Source: Hyphochytrium catenoides (lineage: Eukaryota > Sar > Hyphochytriomycetes > Hyphochytriales > Hyphochytriaceae). From it: DNA of 64,000 bases. A model generated the notes under the pieces. The model made no database searches and was not told the DNA's origin. It saw nothing but the letters and a program-made list of their open reading frames with translations. Positions 22,211-34,457 of this stretch are shown in pieces. Position numbers and translations under genes: made by a program. Where the stretch lies: the NCBI GenBank assembly GCA_900088475.1, contig FLMG01001956.1, positions 110,015-174,014 of the forward strand, written 5' to 3'. Every line of letters begins with the position of its first letter. Position 1 is the first letter of the stretch.

Positions 22211-24973
22211 CTATTTCTGTAAGAACTGCTTGGTAAAGGTATCGGCGTCTATCAGATCAAACTTATGCCCCATTATTACCACTGTAGAGCCCACATTCAG
22301 CATGTCAGCGGAGAAAAATCGTCCATCGGTTGCCTTATACCTCCCCCGCTCCAGGAACTTTCCTCCTACGAAGCCAGAGTTGCGAACCTCAGGCTCGTAC
22401 ACACCCAAAGTATCGTCCGCAGGATAGAAGGCAACGATGAAATTCCGGCCCTTGTTCTCTGGACGCGTAGACTGGAGCTGAGCAGAAAAACGAAGGACTT
22501 TCCCTGAAGAAAAGGACCCATATTAGTACGTGGCAAGGACTTTTAAGGAATTAGGGTGAAGACAACCTCAGCAGAGAAGACATACTCAGAGAGACATAAT
22601 GGAAGCGTGACCGACAGTTCGGGAGGATTTACAAGTAGGCACTTCGTGCAATGGAACAGCCTCTTTCTCCCTGCTAACTGCCTTCTACTTACCTTCGAAA
22701 TCTCTGGCCTTCCGTGCATCCTTCTTGGGCTGCTTAGGGATAAGAGAATAACAGTTGCCCAGAGAATCTTCCTCACTACCGATGCCATTGTGGGGAGGAG
22801 GAGCAGGCTTGGGAAGTGCATGTTCCTCAAAAGAACTGTACATGGCTGGCTCCAGCTCTACATTGAGCTCCTCCCTGTAGTATCGCCGGGTGAACTGGTC
22901 CGCGTCCACCAGCTTGAGTGGTCGGTTATACAAACTTAGGAAAGCGCCTAGAGGACCATAGTTTAGCTTTTGCCTTTCTTTTCTAAAATCTCTCCTCTCC
23001 TCTGCCCATAAGTTGCATCCCAGGGAGCTTTCACCACCTGCCTTGCTGAAAAGTAGACGATGCTACTTGCTTTACGTCTAACGAAAGGGGTCTTCTATGC
23101 CAAGAGATTTTCCCTCTCTCGTTCAAGATCAAAGTATACTTACCGACACGGAGGTCCTGAGGTCCCAAATAGGTCTCATTCTTATCTTTCGTTGCTTCGC
23201 TGGGGTCAAGACCGCCGGGCATTCGGACAAAGTTCGACTGGTCGCGCTTCAGCTTCTGCTTCTTTAACATGAGTGGATATGGGTTCTTGCCGGAATTAGG
23301 GCCGTAGTTCTCCTTAATCTCAAAGCAGCCATCTACGCGTTCAGAACCGAAGAGCATTAGGGAAACTAGGAAGAAAGGCTGTACCGGTTAACGGGATATG
23401 CGTCTGAGGTATCGCGTAGAGAAGACTAGAAGGAGGTTGCTCAGAAGAAAACCGTGAGTCGGCACGTGCTTACCCGCAAGATAGTGGTTAACTGTATAGT
23501 GGATAAGTTCTCCCCCAACCATGTGCCTTGTGTCATACTCTGCCTCAAAGGATAACACTTTCCCAGCATTCTGCAAGAACTGCTTAGCGCTTGCATTTTG
23601 GGACTGTGCCGAATTCCCCATCTCGGCCTCGACATACTGCTTGATCTGTCTATTAATAGGATTGGTGGAAACATCCCTTCCGGATCTGGCCATGACCTTC
23701 TCACGTCGCTAAGAGAGCATTGAGTCGCAATAAGGGGAAAGGATATTTAGTGCGTGCAGAAAAGTGATTTGGTTGAGACAATGTAACAGGAGAGTCACAT
23801 AGATGGAGGGTTGGCAGCAATGGCGAGCTCACTACAATGAGACTGGAAGCAAGGATAAATATAAAGAGGAAGAGAGCACAACAGAGAAGCAGTATCCTCA
23901 AAGGCGGGGCTATCGAAGGCCTACAACTCATCCCACGAGACTTACCTTAGTATAACCATCAGAGGGCGCATCCTCACTGGGAGCTAGGGTGATGCCCTTC
24001 TCAGCGTAGAAGTTTCTGGTGAACTCGTCTGCATCGTACACACGGAATGATCGGCCGTAGATGACGAGGTTTGTCGCGACAGAGAGGTCATTCCAAGTCC
24101 AAGATGCTGAAGTCTGGCCCTCTTCAGTAGGCTTTTGCAGTGTCATTCTTTTCAAGAATTTCCCTTGAGGCATACCGCTATCGCGTGACTTGGTCTCTTG
24201 AATCTCTATGGTGTCATCCTGCGACAACGCGAAGAGAACCGTTGTGAGACGTGAGAGAGTTGGGCAAGAGGAAGATCAAACAGATAAGAGGCGCTTGAGA
24301 GCGAGTCTCTAGATCTTTCAGGTCAGTTCTTCTTGCCAAACGCACCTCAAGATAGTAGAGAATGACCACGCGACGGATGCGAAATTCCTCCTGAGGACTC
24401 TCCGGCACAGCTTCTTCAAAGTATCCGTAGAACCGCAACACCTGGAGAATGTCCGTGCGGATGGCAAGCAAAGGAGGCTACGGTTAGATTTGACACGCTG
24501 GTGGTCCGGAGTTGACGAAGCGTAAATAAAGAGAATGGGAGACCAGTCGCAAAGATTGAGAATCTCAGTAGTAGCTAAGCTTTCTCTACCTGCTTGTCAT
24601 ACTTCAAGAAGGGCGCATTTCTCACGGGAGATGCCGGTTGCGCAGCTACATTCTTAGGAGAGGAAGTGCTTTGATAGGTTGACAAGAACCTGTCCTTGTC
24701 AGGTTGAGCTGTGAAGGAAGTGTTAGCCCCGACAAAAAGCAAAATGAGGTAAGCCTTGTTCCCACCTCCGTTCCCAATGATTCTCGGGCTGAGCTCAGTG
24801 ACGGAAGAGTCCAGCCGCACCCCACTGACTAGCTGTAGACCCTTCTTTCTTGGTGAGGGATGATTGCTAGGAGAGTATTTTGAGGTAAGCCGACCAGAGC
24901 CACATATTAAGGTACCTAGAATTTTAGGGGCCTACCGTGATGGCACGAGGCCTGGAAGCTTGGGAATCTCCAT
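22211..24973 (-). CDS. EFHC1: EFHC/Rib72 family protein, three DM10 domains, no EF-hand
   Basis: Nine exons keep frame: 24973-24936, 24848-24766, 24708-24590, 24441-24346, 24218-23946, 23696-23474, 23365-23144, 22947-22693 and 22503-22211, encoding 533 residues. It is a structural protein inside the A-tubule of ciliary doublet microtubules. MEIPKLPGLVPSR is the typical proline-rich start. Each DM10 domain shows its signature: VLRFYGYFEEAVPES with YGRSFRVYDADEFTRNFY, then FEIKENYGPNSGKNPYPLML with YNRPLKLVDADQFTRRYY, then FIVAFYPADDTLGVYEPEVR with MGHKFDLIDADTFTKQF. The protein stops seven residues after the third domain, so the C-terminal EF-hand of animal EFHC1 and Rib72 is absent. Human EFHC1 has about 640 residues. 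Confidence 0.92.
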
Positions 24974-25907
24974 TAGATAAGCTTTAGCTGCTTCAAAGGT
25001 ATCTGTCGACTCCAAGTGGGTTCCTAGGTCTCCACGAGGGCAATATCTGACTTGAAATGAGGGCTGCCAAAACTCAATTGCAACGTTCGTAAAGCTTCTA
25101 ACAAAGCTCTGTTGATAGTCAAAGCCCACAGCGAGGCGCGAGGATGGGCAGTAGCAGCTCTAACGAGGGAAGACAGCACATTGGCGAGGACGAGGACCTT
25201 CAGACCCAGTGCTCTCCGGTCGGAACTCAATAGAGTTAGGAAGTATCGCCTGCAGTGCCAAAGCAGCATTCGAGGTCGGGCCGTTACAACCATGTCCGAG
25301 GGGTCTTCTGGTAGACACCCTTTTTGTTTTAGGATGAAATGGGCCTTTATTTTTGTGCAATATCCAATGTAGAGGAAAGGAGATGATGAGAAAAAGAGGG
25401 AGGAAGAGAGAAAGGGAGAAGGAGAAGAAGAGGAAGAGTCTCCTCCCCTCCTCTGCTCTCTCTGATACAAGTAAGAGTGATACCATCTGGTAGAACTTAT
25501 TCTTTTATGAGCAGAGAATAAATAGTGGAGTGGCTATTGGGTTATTCCCGTGTCCGTTCGCTTCTTCACCAACCAGAGTGCGGAACCATCTCAGGTCCTC
25601 TTTTCCCATTCCCCTGTCCCACTAAAGGCCCAGCAACAGACAGAGGGGAAGGATAGTTGGAAGAGTACAAAAGATATAAGGATCCGTGGCGGTGACGTGG
25701 CGTGTTAGAGATAGAGGAAGAGCGGAGAAGGTAGGCTACATAGATAAGAGTATGGGATGTAATGGGTCACGACGAGGGGCCCGCCTATCGTGTGGCAGTC
25801 TGCACGGCCACGGAGAATGCTTCCCCAGGAGCTAAACAAGTTTGCTTTGCTTGGCGTCTCGGGGCGCTCTATAGATATGGGGAGAAAGAAATAGGTGCAC
25901 TCTTGGT
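24974..25907. other. Intergenic region between EFHC and the coiled-coil gene
   Basis: About 930 bases separate two tandem minus-strand genes. A purine-rich tract on the plus strand at 25371-25438 is the only clear structure. No coding exon is supported. Confidence 0.5.
25371..25438. repeat. Purine-rich tract
   Basis: About 68 bases are almost all A and G on the plus strand, so the transcribed minus strand is pyrimidine-rich. It lies about 400 bases upstream of the EFHC start. Confidence 0.8.
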
Positions 25908-27333
25908 CTATGTCGACTTCAAGTCGCCAAAGCGGGTCCGATATAAGTCAAGAAGCTCCTGCACATTCGATAGTTCCCTCCGTAGGATACGCAACTCATC
26001 CTTTAAGTGAAAGAGCCAGCCAGGAAAAATTTAGGTTTAAAGACACGTACAGCTGCCCTTGACTTTCAGTCTCACCTTGGATGCAAGGCAGTTGATGCAT
26101 TGCCGTGGGCTCGTGATTCTTCTGTCTTCTTCATAGCTGATTGCTTCCCTGAATGGAAATGGGATAGGTGGGGAGACAATAAACGACCATCAAAATCTCT
26201 CTGCAACCGTCCTCCTCATATACCAAATTACCTGTTCCGCCTAGCGTTGAAAGAGTCCTGGATCAAAAGGGAATGGAAACTACCTCTTAGTGAGAGAACA
26301 TGGAACTTAACGTAAACTTTCAAACTCCACCTACCGGATGGCGATCGTAGTAAGTTGTCTCATATTCCGTTTCACCTTCTTCTATAGCCTGTCTCTGCAC
26401 TGGGATCGTCTTTTGAAGGCCCCGGATGAGTACAGCGCCTTGATCAACTAGTCAATAGTGAATGTCCTCACCCTTACTGAGGATCTATTCAGCTCCACTG
26501 GACTTGGCTTTAGAGTGCTCACGGGGGGTAACAAGTCTCTTTGGGCTCGATGGCTCCCATTTTGGTATGTGGGAGAGTCGGACACGTTCCCTCTACGTCA
26601 TAAATAAGCTATTCGGTTAGAAAGGCTTAAGGACGCTACACTCGTACGCTGTCGAACTGACCTTGAGTTCTCGCAACGTAAGGGAGACGTAATCAGAGGG
26701 GTTCGTACGGTGATGATGCGGCCGTCTGGGTTCCGTAACGGTGCGCCGCAACCAGGTTTGCCATATGGGCTACGAACGATAGGTTAGTTGTTTGGTGTTA
26801 GTGCCAATCCTAAGGAACTGCATGAAGAATATCTTAGACTTTTCCTTACTCTGGGTCCTGTTGCTGCCATCTCATGTCAAAGGCATCTTGTTCCGCCTTT
26901 TCTCGCGCGACACGCTCCTTTTTCTCTCTGATCTGATCTTCCAAAGAGGCCAAATACTGAAAATAGGACCATAAGTAATGGAGCAGATCGGCCAAGTTCA
27001 TTGCCCTACCGCTTGTCTCGCAGAAATCTGTGAATTTCCTATAACTGCCTTGGACGTAGAGCTGTAGGAGGTGGACGGAGGTAGAGGATTGACTTGTCGA
27101 TAAGAGTCTCTATCAATATCTCTTTCCCTTTCTTTCATATCGAAAGTGCGGCTGCGACATGAAAGGTAAGCCCAAAGGCGGAAGTTCATTGGAGATTCCC
27201 TTGCTTACCCGTCATAACTTCCGAAGCTGCCCTCTTTTCCATTGTAGTCTCTCTCTGGAGGAGGAGAGATGGCCCTAAGTCCTCTCTGTCCTTCGTACAG
27301 CCTAGGTAGCGAGTGAGCTCCCTCATCGGCCAT
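25908..27333 (-). CDS. Coiled-coil protein with GKPGCGAPLR motif, candidate ciliary protein
   Basis: Nine short exons keep frame with GT-AG introns: 27333-27209, 27151-27010, 26956-26850, 26769-26709, 26592-26523, 26447-26335, 26257-26232, 26148-26076 and 26000-25908, for 269 residues. The N-terminus MADEGAHSLPRLYEGQRGLR is followed by an Arg/Asp-rich segment. A charged helix (YLASLEDQIREKKERVAREK) leads to DPYGKPGCGAPLRNPDGRII, a glycine-proline motif of a kind seen after coiled coils in some ciliary and centrosomal proteins. The C-terminus DELRILRRELSNVQELLDLY is helical. The consistent phases across nine exons argue that it is real. Its place directly upstream of the EFHC gene fits an axonemal role, but that is inference. 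No named family is assigned. Confidence 0.72.
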
Positions 27334-27439
27334 CACATCTTAGTTGAGTACACACAAGGCTCGATATCTTACCCTTCCTCCTCCCGTGTGACATAGCCAT
27401 GGTCCGTGGTACTGTTAGACAGGATTCAGGTCAATTTTC

Positions 27440-27739
27440 ACTTTTGAACATCTCTGTGAGGGAAGACGAACCCTTTTACCTGCTTTCTATTGCTTGTTCG
27501 TTCATTCGGCGCTGCCTATCTTCCCTAGTCACCTTTTCCACTGCCCTAGTCTGTTTGCTACTTGCAAGGCCATTGCTTCTCTCAGACTCTGGAGAGGACT
27601 TTCGAACCTGGCTGCTGCTTTGTTTTGTTGTGCCCACTTGCTTTTGTGCGTTGCTGCTGTTTCCACGATTGCTTCTTCCGCTTGAGGGACGGGCCCTTTC
27701 CCTCACTGCCCTGGCAGCAGATCTCTGTATTGGGTTCAT
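27440..27739 (-). CDS. Possible small basic protein
   Basis: An open frame from ATG at 27739 encodes a Ser/Arg/Gln-rich basic protein (MNPIQRSAARAVRERARPSS at its start). It ends either at a stop near 27476 or, by splicing at GAAAGCAG|GTAAAA, shortly downstream. It has low complexity and no family resemblance. Its end lies about 100 bases before the next gene's ATG. A chance open frame is quite possible. Confidence 0.25.
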
Positions 27740-29946
27740 AACGACAAAAACCTGCTTCTACTTTCTTTTCGTTTCTCTCTGGGTGCTTCAGCTTGGTATC
27801 GCGAGAACGTTTAGAAGCCCATAGGGAAGTGAAGACAGGTCCCTCTTCAGTAGGGCTCGGAACCTTCACTGGAATACTGAACCTCTAACGCTTCCAGAGG
27901 TGCGACCGAGAAGTGTGAGAGCAACAGAGAGGTCTTGACGGGCATGTACAAGGGCTTCGCTTGACCCCGGTGGTAGCTTCTCCGTCAAAGTGGCAGGACA
28001 ATTGAGTTACAACGCGGATGACAAGTGGAGCAGAGGCTTGGAAAGGAGGAGGGAGGAGGTTACACAGGAATACAACTTTTGGGCGAAGAGACAGAGCATG
28101 CACTAGATACTCAAGAAAACGCATAGATGCAGTACCTCGAGAGACAGAGCGCGAAGATTGAGTACCTGCATTAATATGGCCCTCAAGAGATTTAAACCCA
28201 GCGCTCCAGCCTTTGGCCTCTGGGCACAGACTCAAACGAGCGTCTCCTTCTCTATTTCTAGGAAGAGAATGTGACTGTTGATGATAGGCCGCATGCACGC
28301 AAAGGGAAAAGTTTGCTTGACATGGCTCGGTCGTACAAGCACTACGAGGCATGCTTCTTATGCTGGACAAGGGGCTCCCGCAGGTATCTGGTGATGGTTG
28401 CCCGAAGGAGTGAATGAGCCCGCCTCACAAGCTTCTGACACTTTTCACGCCTCTTAGCTCAACTGAACGAGTGACAGCGTAATACTGCGACCAAGCTGTC
28501 ATAGCCTTTGGACGTTGCCCAAGACATGACAATGATCTTGGAATCATTCGCCTTTCAAACAGTTAGTTGACGCACGAAAGAAATTCCTCTACGTTTCCTT
28601 CTCGCAGCTTGATAAGTTCCCTTTCTTCCTATAGTCATTGCAAGGAGGATGCCGTGAATGACTGGCCTTTTATTTTATGTCAAGTGCAAGAGGACTGACT
28701 TCGCCTTGTTTAAAGGAGGTGTGGTCTGGTGTGGTTGTGGGCTACAGCCCCACCACGGGCCCCAACCCTTTTAACCGTCAACTCAGCCCTTCTTAACTAT
28801 CTTCTCCGCTTGCCCCAACGAGCTTCTTAGTTCTGTCATAAGTCTTCTGCGTAAGAAGGCCTTCATCTTATGAGCTTTGGTCCCGCTCGTGACCCAGCTC
28901 GGATGCTCTCTAGAACAGCTACTCACTCTTCTAGCTCCTACTAGTCGTGCACGTAGAGGAGATCACGAGGAGTTGAGCAGCCCATGAACCCCAACCGGAG
29001 GATTGGATGGCTACTGATAGGATGCCTAAAAGAAGAAGGACAACAACAGCTGACATCTTCTCCTTCCTGTTTCCTTCTTCTAGTAGGTACTTGGTGGAAT
29101 CAGCAAAGTTTAAGTCTTGTACACCTCGAGGTACCTTCTCCTTGTCCTCTTAGCAAGCAAAGCGCACTGACTGACGTTCTTGTTATCACTATTGAGCCTC
29201 CCCGATGTTCCTTCCACATCCTCTTACCAGCTTTCAAGCTACGTATAGGGTAGTACACTCTGTCGAGATTCTGCCATGACTGATACGTAGAGACTAGCAT
29301 ATAGTCCACGTCTAACAGACTGTTCAAAAGTATTCATCTTCTTATTCACTTCCGATTTTATCTTTGCGCATAACATGTACCCCTGACGTTGCCTCTTACA
29401 ATCACTGGGCTGATATATGAGCCAAAAATGTACATCAAATGATGATCCGGTCACTCGCTGGCCTGTAGTGCACCAAGAAGGTATCGACCGAATTAGATTA
29501 CGCAGTAGGCGCGCCACCGTGAAGCTGTTCCCACTGTTAGTGGGCAGGGACCCCTGTGAGAACTAAGAGACAGTGTGAATTTCTAAGTGCCTAGAAAGCC
29601 GCTGTGGAGTCCGGTCCTTCGTGGCTCTGTAATGTGGGTCCCGTTTTTGAGCGATGCCATCCACCACTCCGACTAAATAGAAATGCATTCCGCATTCGGA
29701 TCTCGTGAGTCTTCCTCCACCGTCTTTGGAACCAGGAGTGTACCAGTTGCCGTGACGCGGCCGCTAACCCGACCGCAGCTGGGTCCATTACAGCTAACTA
29801 TATGATGGTATCAACCCTCTGTCATCAATTAAGGACATGGAATGAGCAAACCCTCGAAATATGGGCACGGCAAGTATGATATCCTCTCTAATGTGGACCT
29901 AGAGTGATTTAAGGGGGCCTAGCCCTAGCCTCCAGGAAAGAAGACA
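27740..29946. other. Region without recognised genes
   Basis: About 2.2 kb. A 161-codon open frame on the minus strand (27885-28370) is Ser/Cys-rich and resembles nothing known, so it is not called. No RNA gene or repeat was seen. Confidence 0.4.
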
Positions 29947-30492
29947 ATGGCGCCTGCCAGCATAGACGCGGTAACGACTGAGATATCGAAATACTATTCC
30001 CGACCATTGGACCTAGAATGTCCGAGGTGCTTTATCAAGAGGTCCGCCATTATTTATCGCTGCTCTCCGGGTGAACTTCAGGCCAGCTACACCTGGAACC
30101 TCTCTTTCATACCACGACACTATTTCCTCAACAGCCCTTGCCGGTCGACATGAAACTAAAGTAGCTCTTCATCCGGCATGCCCATAGACTTGGTGACCTT
30201 CATCCCCGACTAGCTCTTGCTATCATCCCTGGATGAGCTCACCCATGCGGTTGCTTTTGGGTAGGTCTCATATGGGCAGTCAACTTTGGTCCTCTTGGTT
30301 CAGCCAAGAAGAAGCGCCACAGCTTAGCGTCGAGATGATCTCCACAATCTGCATCCAGAGCGCCATGAGCTTCTCTCAGCAAAATGGAGTGGTAACAGTC
30401 CTGGGTCAGAAGTGTGTCTATTATGATCTCGCTACATTTATTCTAACTATCTTCTTTCCTGCCCATTCCAGATTGTCTCTGTTGAGACATGA
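29947..30492 (+). CDS. Possible small spliced gene, about 77 residues
   Basis: Exons 29947-29970, 30017-30070, about 30211-30260, about 30304-30390 and about 30472-30492 join in frame with GT-AG borders. They give MAPASIDANVRGALSRG, then PLFIAALR and SLDELTHAVAFGQEEAPQLS, and end with SFSQQNGVIVSVET. The C-terminal half looks like a compact helical domain. No family is recognised, and other splice choices in the middle remain possible. It is convergent with CFAP52. Confidence 0.4.
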
Positions 30493-30638
30493 TAAACTCT
30501 GGACCATTGTGTAGCAGCATTTCCGCTTCCTTAACTTCAGAAGACGGTGGTGACGTTTTAATGGCTAAACCGGTCTACTGTCCAAGCAACCTGCCTGACG
30601 CAGTATAGCTTAGATAGAGTAAGCTTTATTTCTCTCTT

Positions 30639-33532
30639 CTACCGCTGGGCTGGCGGCTTAAGGTTCACATTCCAGATAAAGATGCCACCGTCATCTCCCA
30701 CCGAGACCAGTCGGGAGTCGTCGGGAGAGAATTTAAGACTGCGTATGGTGCCTGAATGTCCTCGGAGATCTAACACGGGCTGGGCAGACTCAAAATCCCA
30801 GACTTTGACAACTGCGTCGGTACCTAAGAGGCCAGAAAGATGAGAGCCCTTGCGATGAAGTGATGGTGCGCTAGTGGGAAATGTCTATATTGCTAGCGTG
30901 AGATCCTAGATGATAGAGAAGCTAACGCTTAAGGGATCACCGAGCACTCCCAGGCGAGGAGATAGGGCTAAGGTAAGGTTGACGTACCGCCTGTGGCGAA
31001 AACCTTAACTGAATGTGCAACAGCGATGCAGGTGGCCTCATCCTGATGCGCTTTGTTGATTAAGCGGACTGGTTCGGGCTTTCGAAGATCCCAGTAGCTG
31101 ATTCGCTTCTCCTGCCCTACACTTAACACCTACAAGTGACCCTTTAGCATTCTAGAGCAGGCAGTAGTACCAGAGTGGAGCAAAGAATGGGCGCATCGGC
31201 TGGAATAAGCTGCAGCAGATAGGTCATGACCCTGGACAACATAAGAATCATAGATGCAGTAGCAAAGTGGACGCGATTGTACCTGCGTTTGATTATTAGA
31301 CAGAGCAACGGCATTGATACCGCCCATTCTCTGAGTATGATTAGAAATACGCTTCTCATTCTTTAGATCCCAGCAGAGAATACTGCGATCTTTCCCGCTA
31401 GACAGAGCTATTACAGACAGTAAGTCATTTGGTTGTCATTGAGGGTGCAAGCGCGTCTGGCAGGCAGGCTGAAAGACCGATCGCCAGGTGAAGACAGCCA
31501 ACAATACATTCATAGGAAGACAGAAAAGCCAGGTTCCTAAGCAAGCAAAAGGAGGCTGTAAAGAAGATAGAGATCCGAAGATGCAAGAGTTACCGTGCGC
31601 GTCGTCATCGAATAACACGATGCTCGTCACTGCCAGTGTGTGCTCCTTCAAGTGTGAGATGAGCTCTCGTGAACGGAACTCCCAAACCCTTACGTCGCCA
31701 TTCATCCCTCCGGATATTATGAACCTCATGTTATGGCTCATAACCACGCTAGAGACACCGCCCACATGTGCATTGGAAATGACCCAAAGAGCATCCCCAT
31801 TTTCAGACTTGTGACAGCGCACAGTTCCGTCCTCCCAGCCGGAAGTCATTACGTCCAAGTTGAATGAGAGACAAGTGGGCCGACCTACAAGCATATAGAG
31901 CACAGTAAGCTTTGGTGGCCAAAGTCCCCGCAAGGTATAGCAAAGAGGAAACGCGAGGATCCCACCTGCAGACGAGATAACCGCCTTACTCCTAACGGTG
32001 TAGTCCACTATGTTCCATACTCGGATGCAGCAATCAAGCGATACAGTAGCAAAAAGCTCACTGCTCTCCAGATCAAAGTCCACTGCATAAACTCAGTCAT
32101 AAGTGCGAGAATAACCAGTCGAACCAATACAAGAGGTCACGTACTTGCTACTACCGCACCGATAGGGTTCTCGCTGAGGAGTGTTGCCTTCAATCCTTGT
32201 ACGGTGTCTACCCTATGGACTAGCCCATTTGAAGTTCCTACTAGGAGCTCCTGACCGTCAGGGCTTGAAGAGATGTTGTTCACAGGGCCAGGTAACCTAC
32301 ATAATCTTATGAGTTGCATTGCCCGTGGCCTCAGCTTGATTTCAGAGCTGTATGCTGCTTTGTAACCCTGGCTTCTGCCACTTCAAACAAATCTTAGCAC
32401 TAGACTCAACCTTCGCTTCCTTTTGCAGGGTGGCATACATTTCTCGTCCCCAGTACTAACACCTTTCTGAGTTTCACGCTCTCTTTCAACAAATGGCTCA
32501 CCTGATCCGCTCCACGTCTTCCATGTTAAGGTTGAAGCTTGACAAGGTACCATCCCCACCTCCGATGTAGAGGCAAATGTTATTATTTGATTGTCTGGGC
32601 GCAGTCATAGCGCGAATGCCGCCGCTGCAAACAGAAATATATTTTGAGCCTTTGCTTTTGATGTCTACAGCTATGACACCACCGCAATTGGCTCCTCCGT
32701 AGAGCGTACGATAGTCTTGAGAGAAGGCCAGACAAGTGAAGTCTCTGTTTTTTGATAACTCTGTACTACTGAGAATGCCCTTGTAAGGGTCGAGAGACCA
32801 GAGCACTAGCGCTTGCGTTCCCGCCGTCGCGAATTGATAGTGCCTGGTGTCTCGACCCTTGACATCTTTAGTCATTCCACCAAACAGTATCGCGTTCACT
32901 GGCTGACCTTTAGAAGAGGCATGTGCGGAGCTGACATAGCAGCCTAGGGAAATAGCATATAAGTGGGGTCCAATACCGAAGGGCAAACAGATGAACTTCA
33001 ACCTGTTTGCAGGTCCCAGATGTAGAGCTTGTTGTCATGCGCGACACCAACACTGGCCAGCAGCAGGCTGTCGTGGGAGAAAGAGAGGCTGGCAATGCCA
33101 TAGTCATGCTCGGAGAATGCATAAAGCACTTTCTCAGCTTCATAGCTCCAGACAAGAACATCGGAGTTTTCTCCGCACTGGCCCGAAGCTAAAAATTTCC
33201 CATCGGGGCTAACGGAGAATGTGGTGATGTTCTCATCATGTCCACGAAAGAACCTCTATAAAGTACGCTGTCACTGCTAACACGACAACTTTCAAAGTCG
33301 CAGGTCTCACCTGAGAATGCGGATCGTCGAACTCGCAGGCAACAATACTGCCTCCACAGGAGTATACCAAATCTGTGTCATTTGGATGGTACCATAGCCC
33401 AGAAGTGCCGCCTGAGAAGCCAATGGCATGATCCAAGTCCATCGGGGCAAGTCTGGCTCCGGAAGGATCTATTTGGCGTTGCCCTGGCGGCTGATGACGA
33501 GCATCTGTTCGAGAGGTTGTGCTTGACACCAT
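30639..33532 (-). CDS. CFAP52: Cilia- and flagella-associated protein 52 (WDR16), WD40 repeats
   Basis: A multi-exon WD40 protein. Clear exons are 33532-33311, 33255-33003 and 32943-32502, with further ones near 32370-32140, 32080-31975, 31885-31600, 31400-31290, 31130-30988 and 30823-30639. CFAP52 is a microtubule inner protein of the B-tubule. The N-terminal part (DLDHAIGFSGGTSGLWYHPN, then DPHSQRFFRGHDENITTFSV and SGQCGENSDVLVWSYEAEKV) follows the CFAP52 family blade for blade. The third exon contains LWSLDPYKGILSSTELSKNR. The last blades are SGKDRSILCWDLKNEKRISN, VLSVGQEKRISYWDLRKPEP and GTDAVVKVWDFESAQPVLDL. The start has about 25 extra residues before the conserved region. Confidence 0.9.
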
Positions 33533-34457
33533 ATTAAGCAGCCAGTATGCTTGCTACCCTTGTTCTCTCTTTATACCAAGCGCGCCACTCGACGGACCTC
33601 TCAGCATGTGGACCTCGAGTCAAGGTCAGGGCTACACTCCATTCAGGTCGCGCTAGAAGCTCATAAGGTGCACCTACCATCATGTCGCAGCACACAAAGT
33701 TCTTGCCCATTCCAGCTCTCCTTGAGGTCAAAGAGGGCAGCACGTCCTGTTGTCGTTCGTCCTCAGCTCCGTCGATCTGTGAGTGCAAGACGAACTCTCT
33801 CTCAGGGAAAGTGCGCGCATGTGAAGGGAAATGCCATACAAACCTAGAAAGGCCGTTTCATGACCTTTCAAACCCCCTCCAGGAGTAGTCATTGTTACCT
33901 CTGAGGCGGGTAGCGTTCGAGCTCTTTTCTAGTAATATCATAGCAGATTGATGAATAACCCGGGCCTCATATCCGAGACTTTGCTGGCTCGATATGGTTG
34001 ACCGCTAACGTGCTTCTATGTCGGGTTGACGTTGGTGGTGTGTAGGAGCTTTCTGAGTCCAAAGTGATGCCAGGCAAGCCTGATGAGTCATTGATGGAGA
34101 CTGACACTCTCTGCAAGATGCAGAGTAGAGACGCAGTGATGCTCCGCTGGGTCGGGTCTCAACGTCTCGCCACCCTTATTATTTGAGAATGTAATGAGTG
34201 TGGCCCTTCTCTCCAAACCCGCGAAGGAACATAAGCACTCCAATTGACCAAAGGGTGACTGGTTAGGTAAAAGAACTAGTAGCTTGAGTTCGAGGGAGAA
34301 CGGGACTTGGAAGCCGATCTCGAGGGCAACTCTCTCCTCTGTCCACGGCGGCTCTTGACCTCTCTGCTCAACGATGACTATGTTATATACCATGAGCTAG
34401 TACATTACCAGGTAGAGGGAAAGCGTCACAGCCTATCCCCGGCCACTAGTCTTTACT
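33533..34457. other. Divergent intergenic region between CFAP52 and glycosyltransferase
   Basis: About 920 bases, presumably holding both promoters. Open frames here have no family resemblance. No X-box matching the RFX consensus was found. Confidence 0.45.

Noticed and set aside
27399-27824. A 141-codon hydrophobic plus-strand open frame
   Set aside because: Its Leu/Ser/Phe richness mirrors a low-complexity basic frame on the other strand, and no family is recognised.
27885-28370. A 161-codon minus-strand open frame
   Set aside because: Irregular composition, no domain, no neighbouring exon; likely chance.
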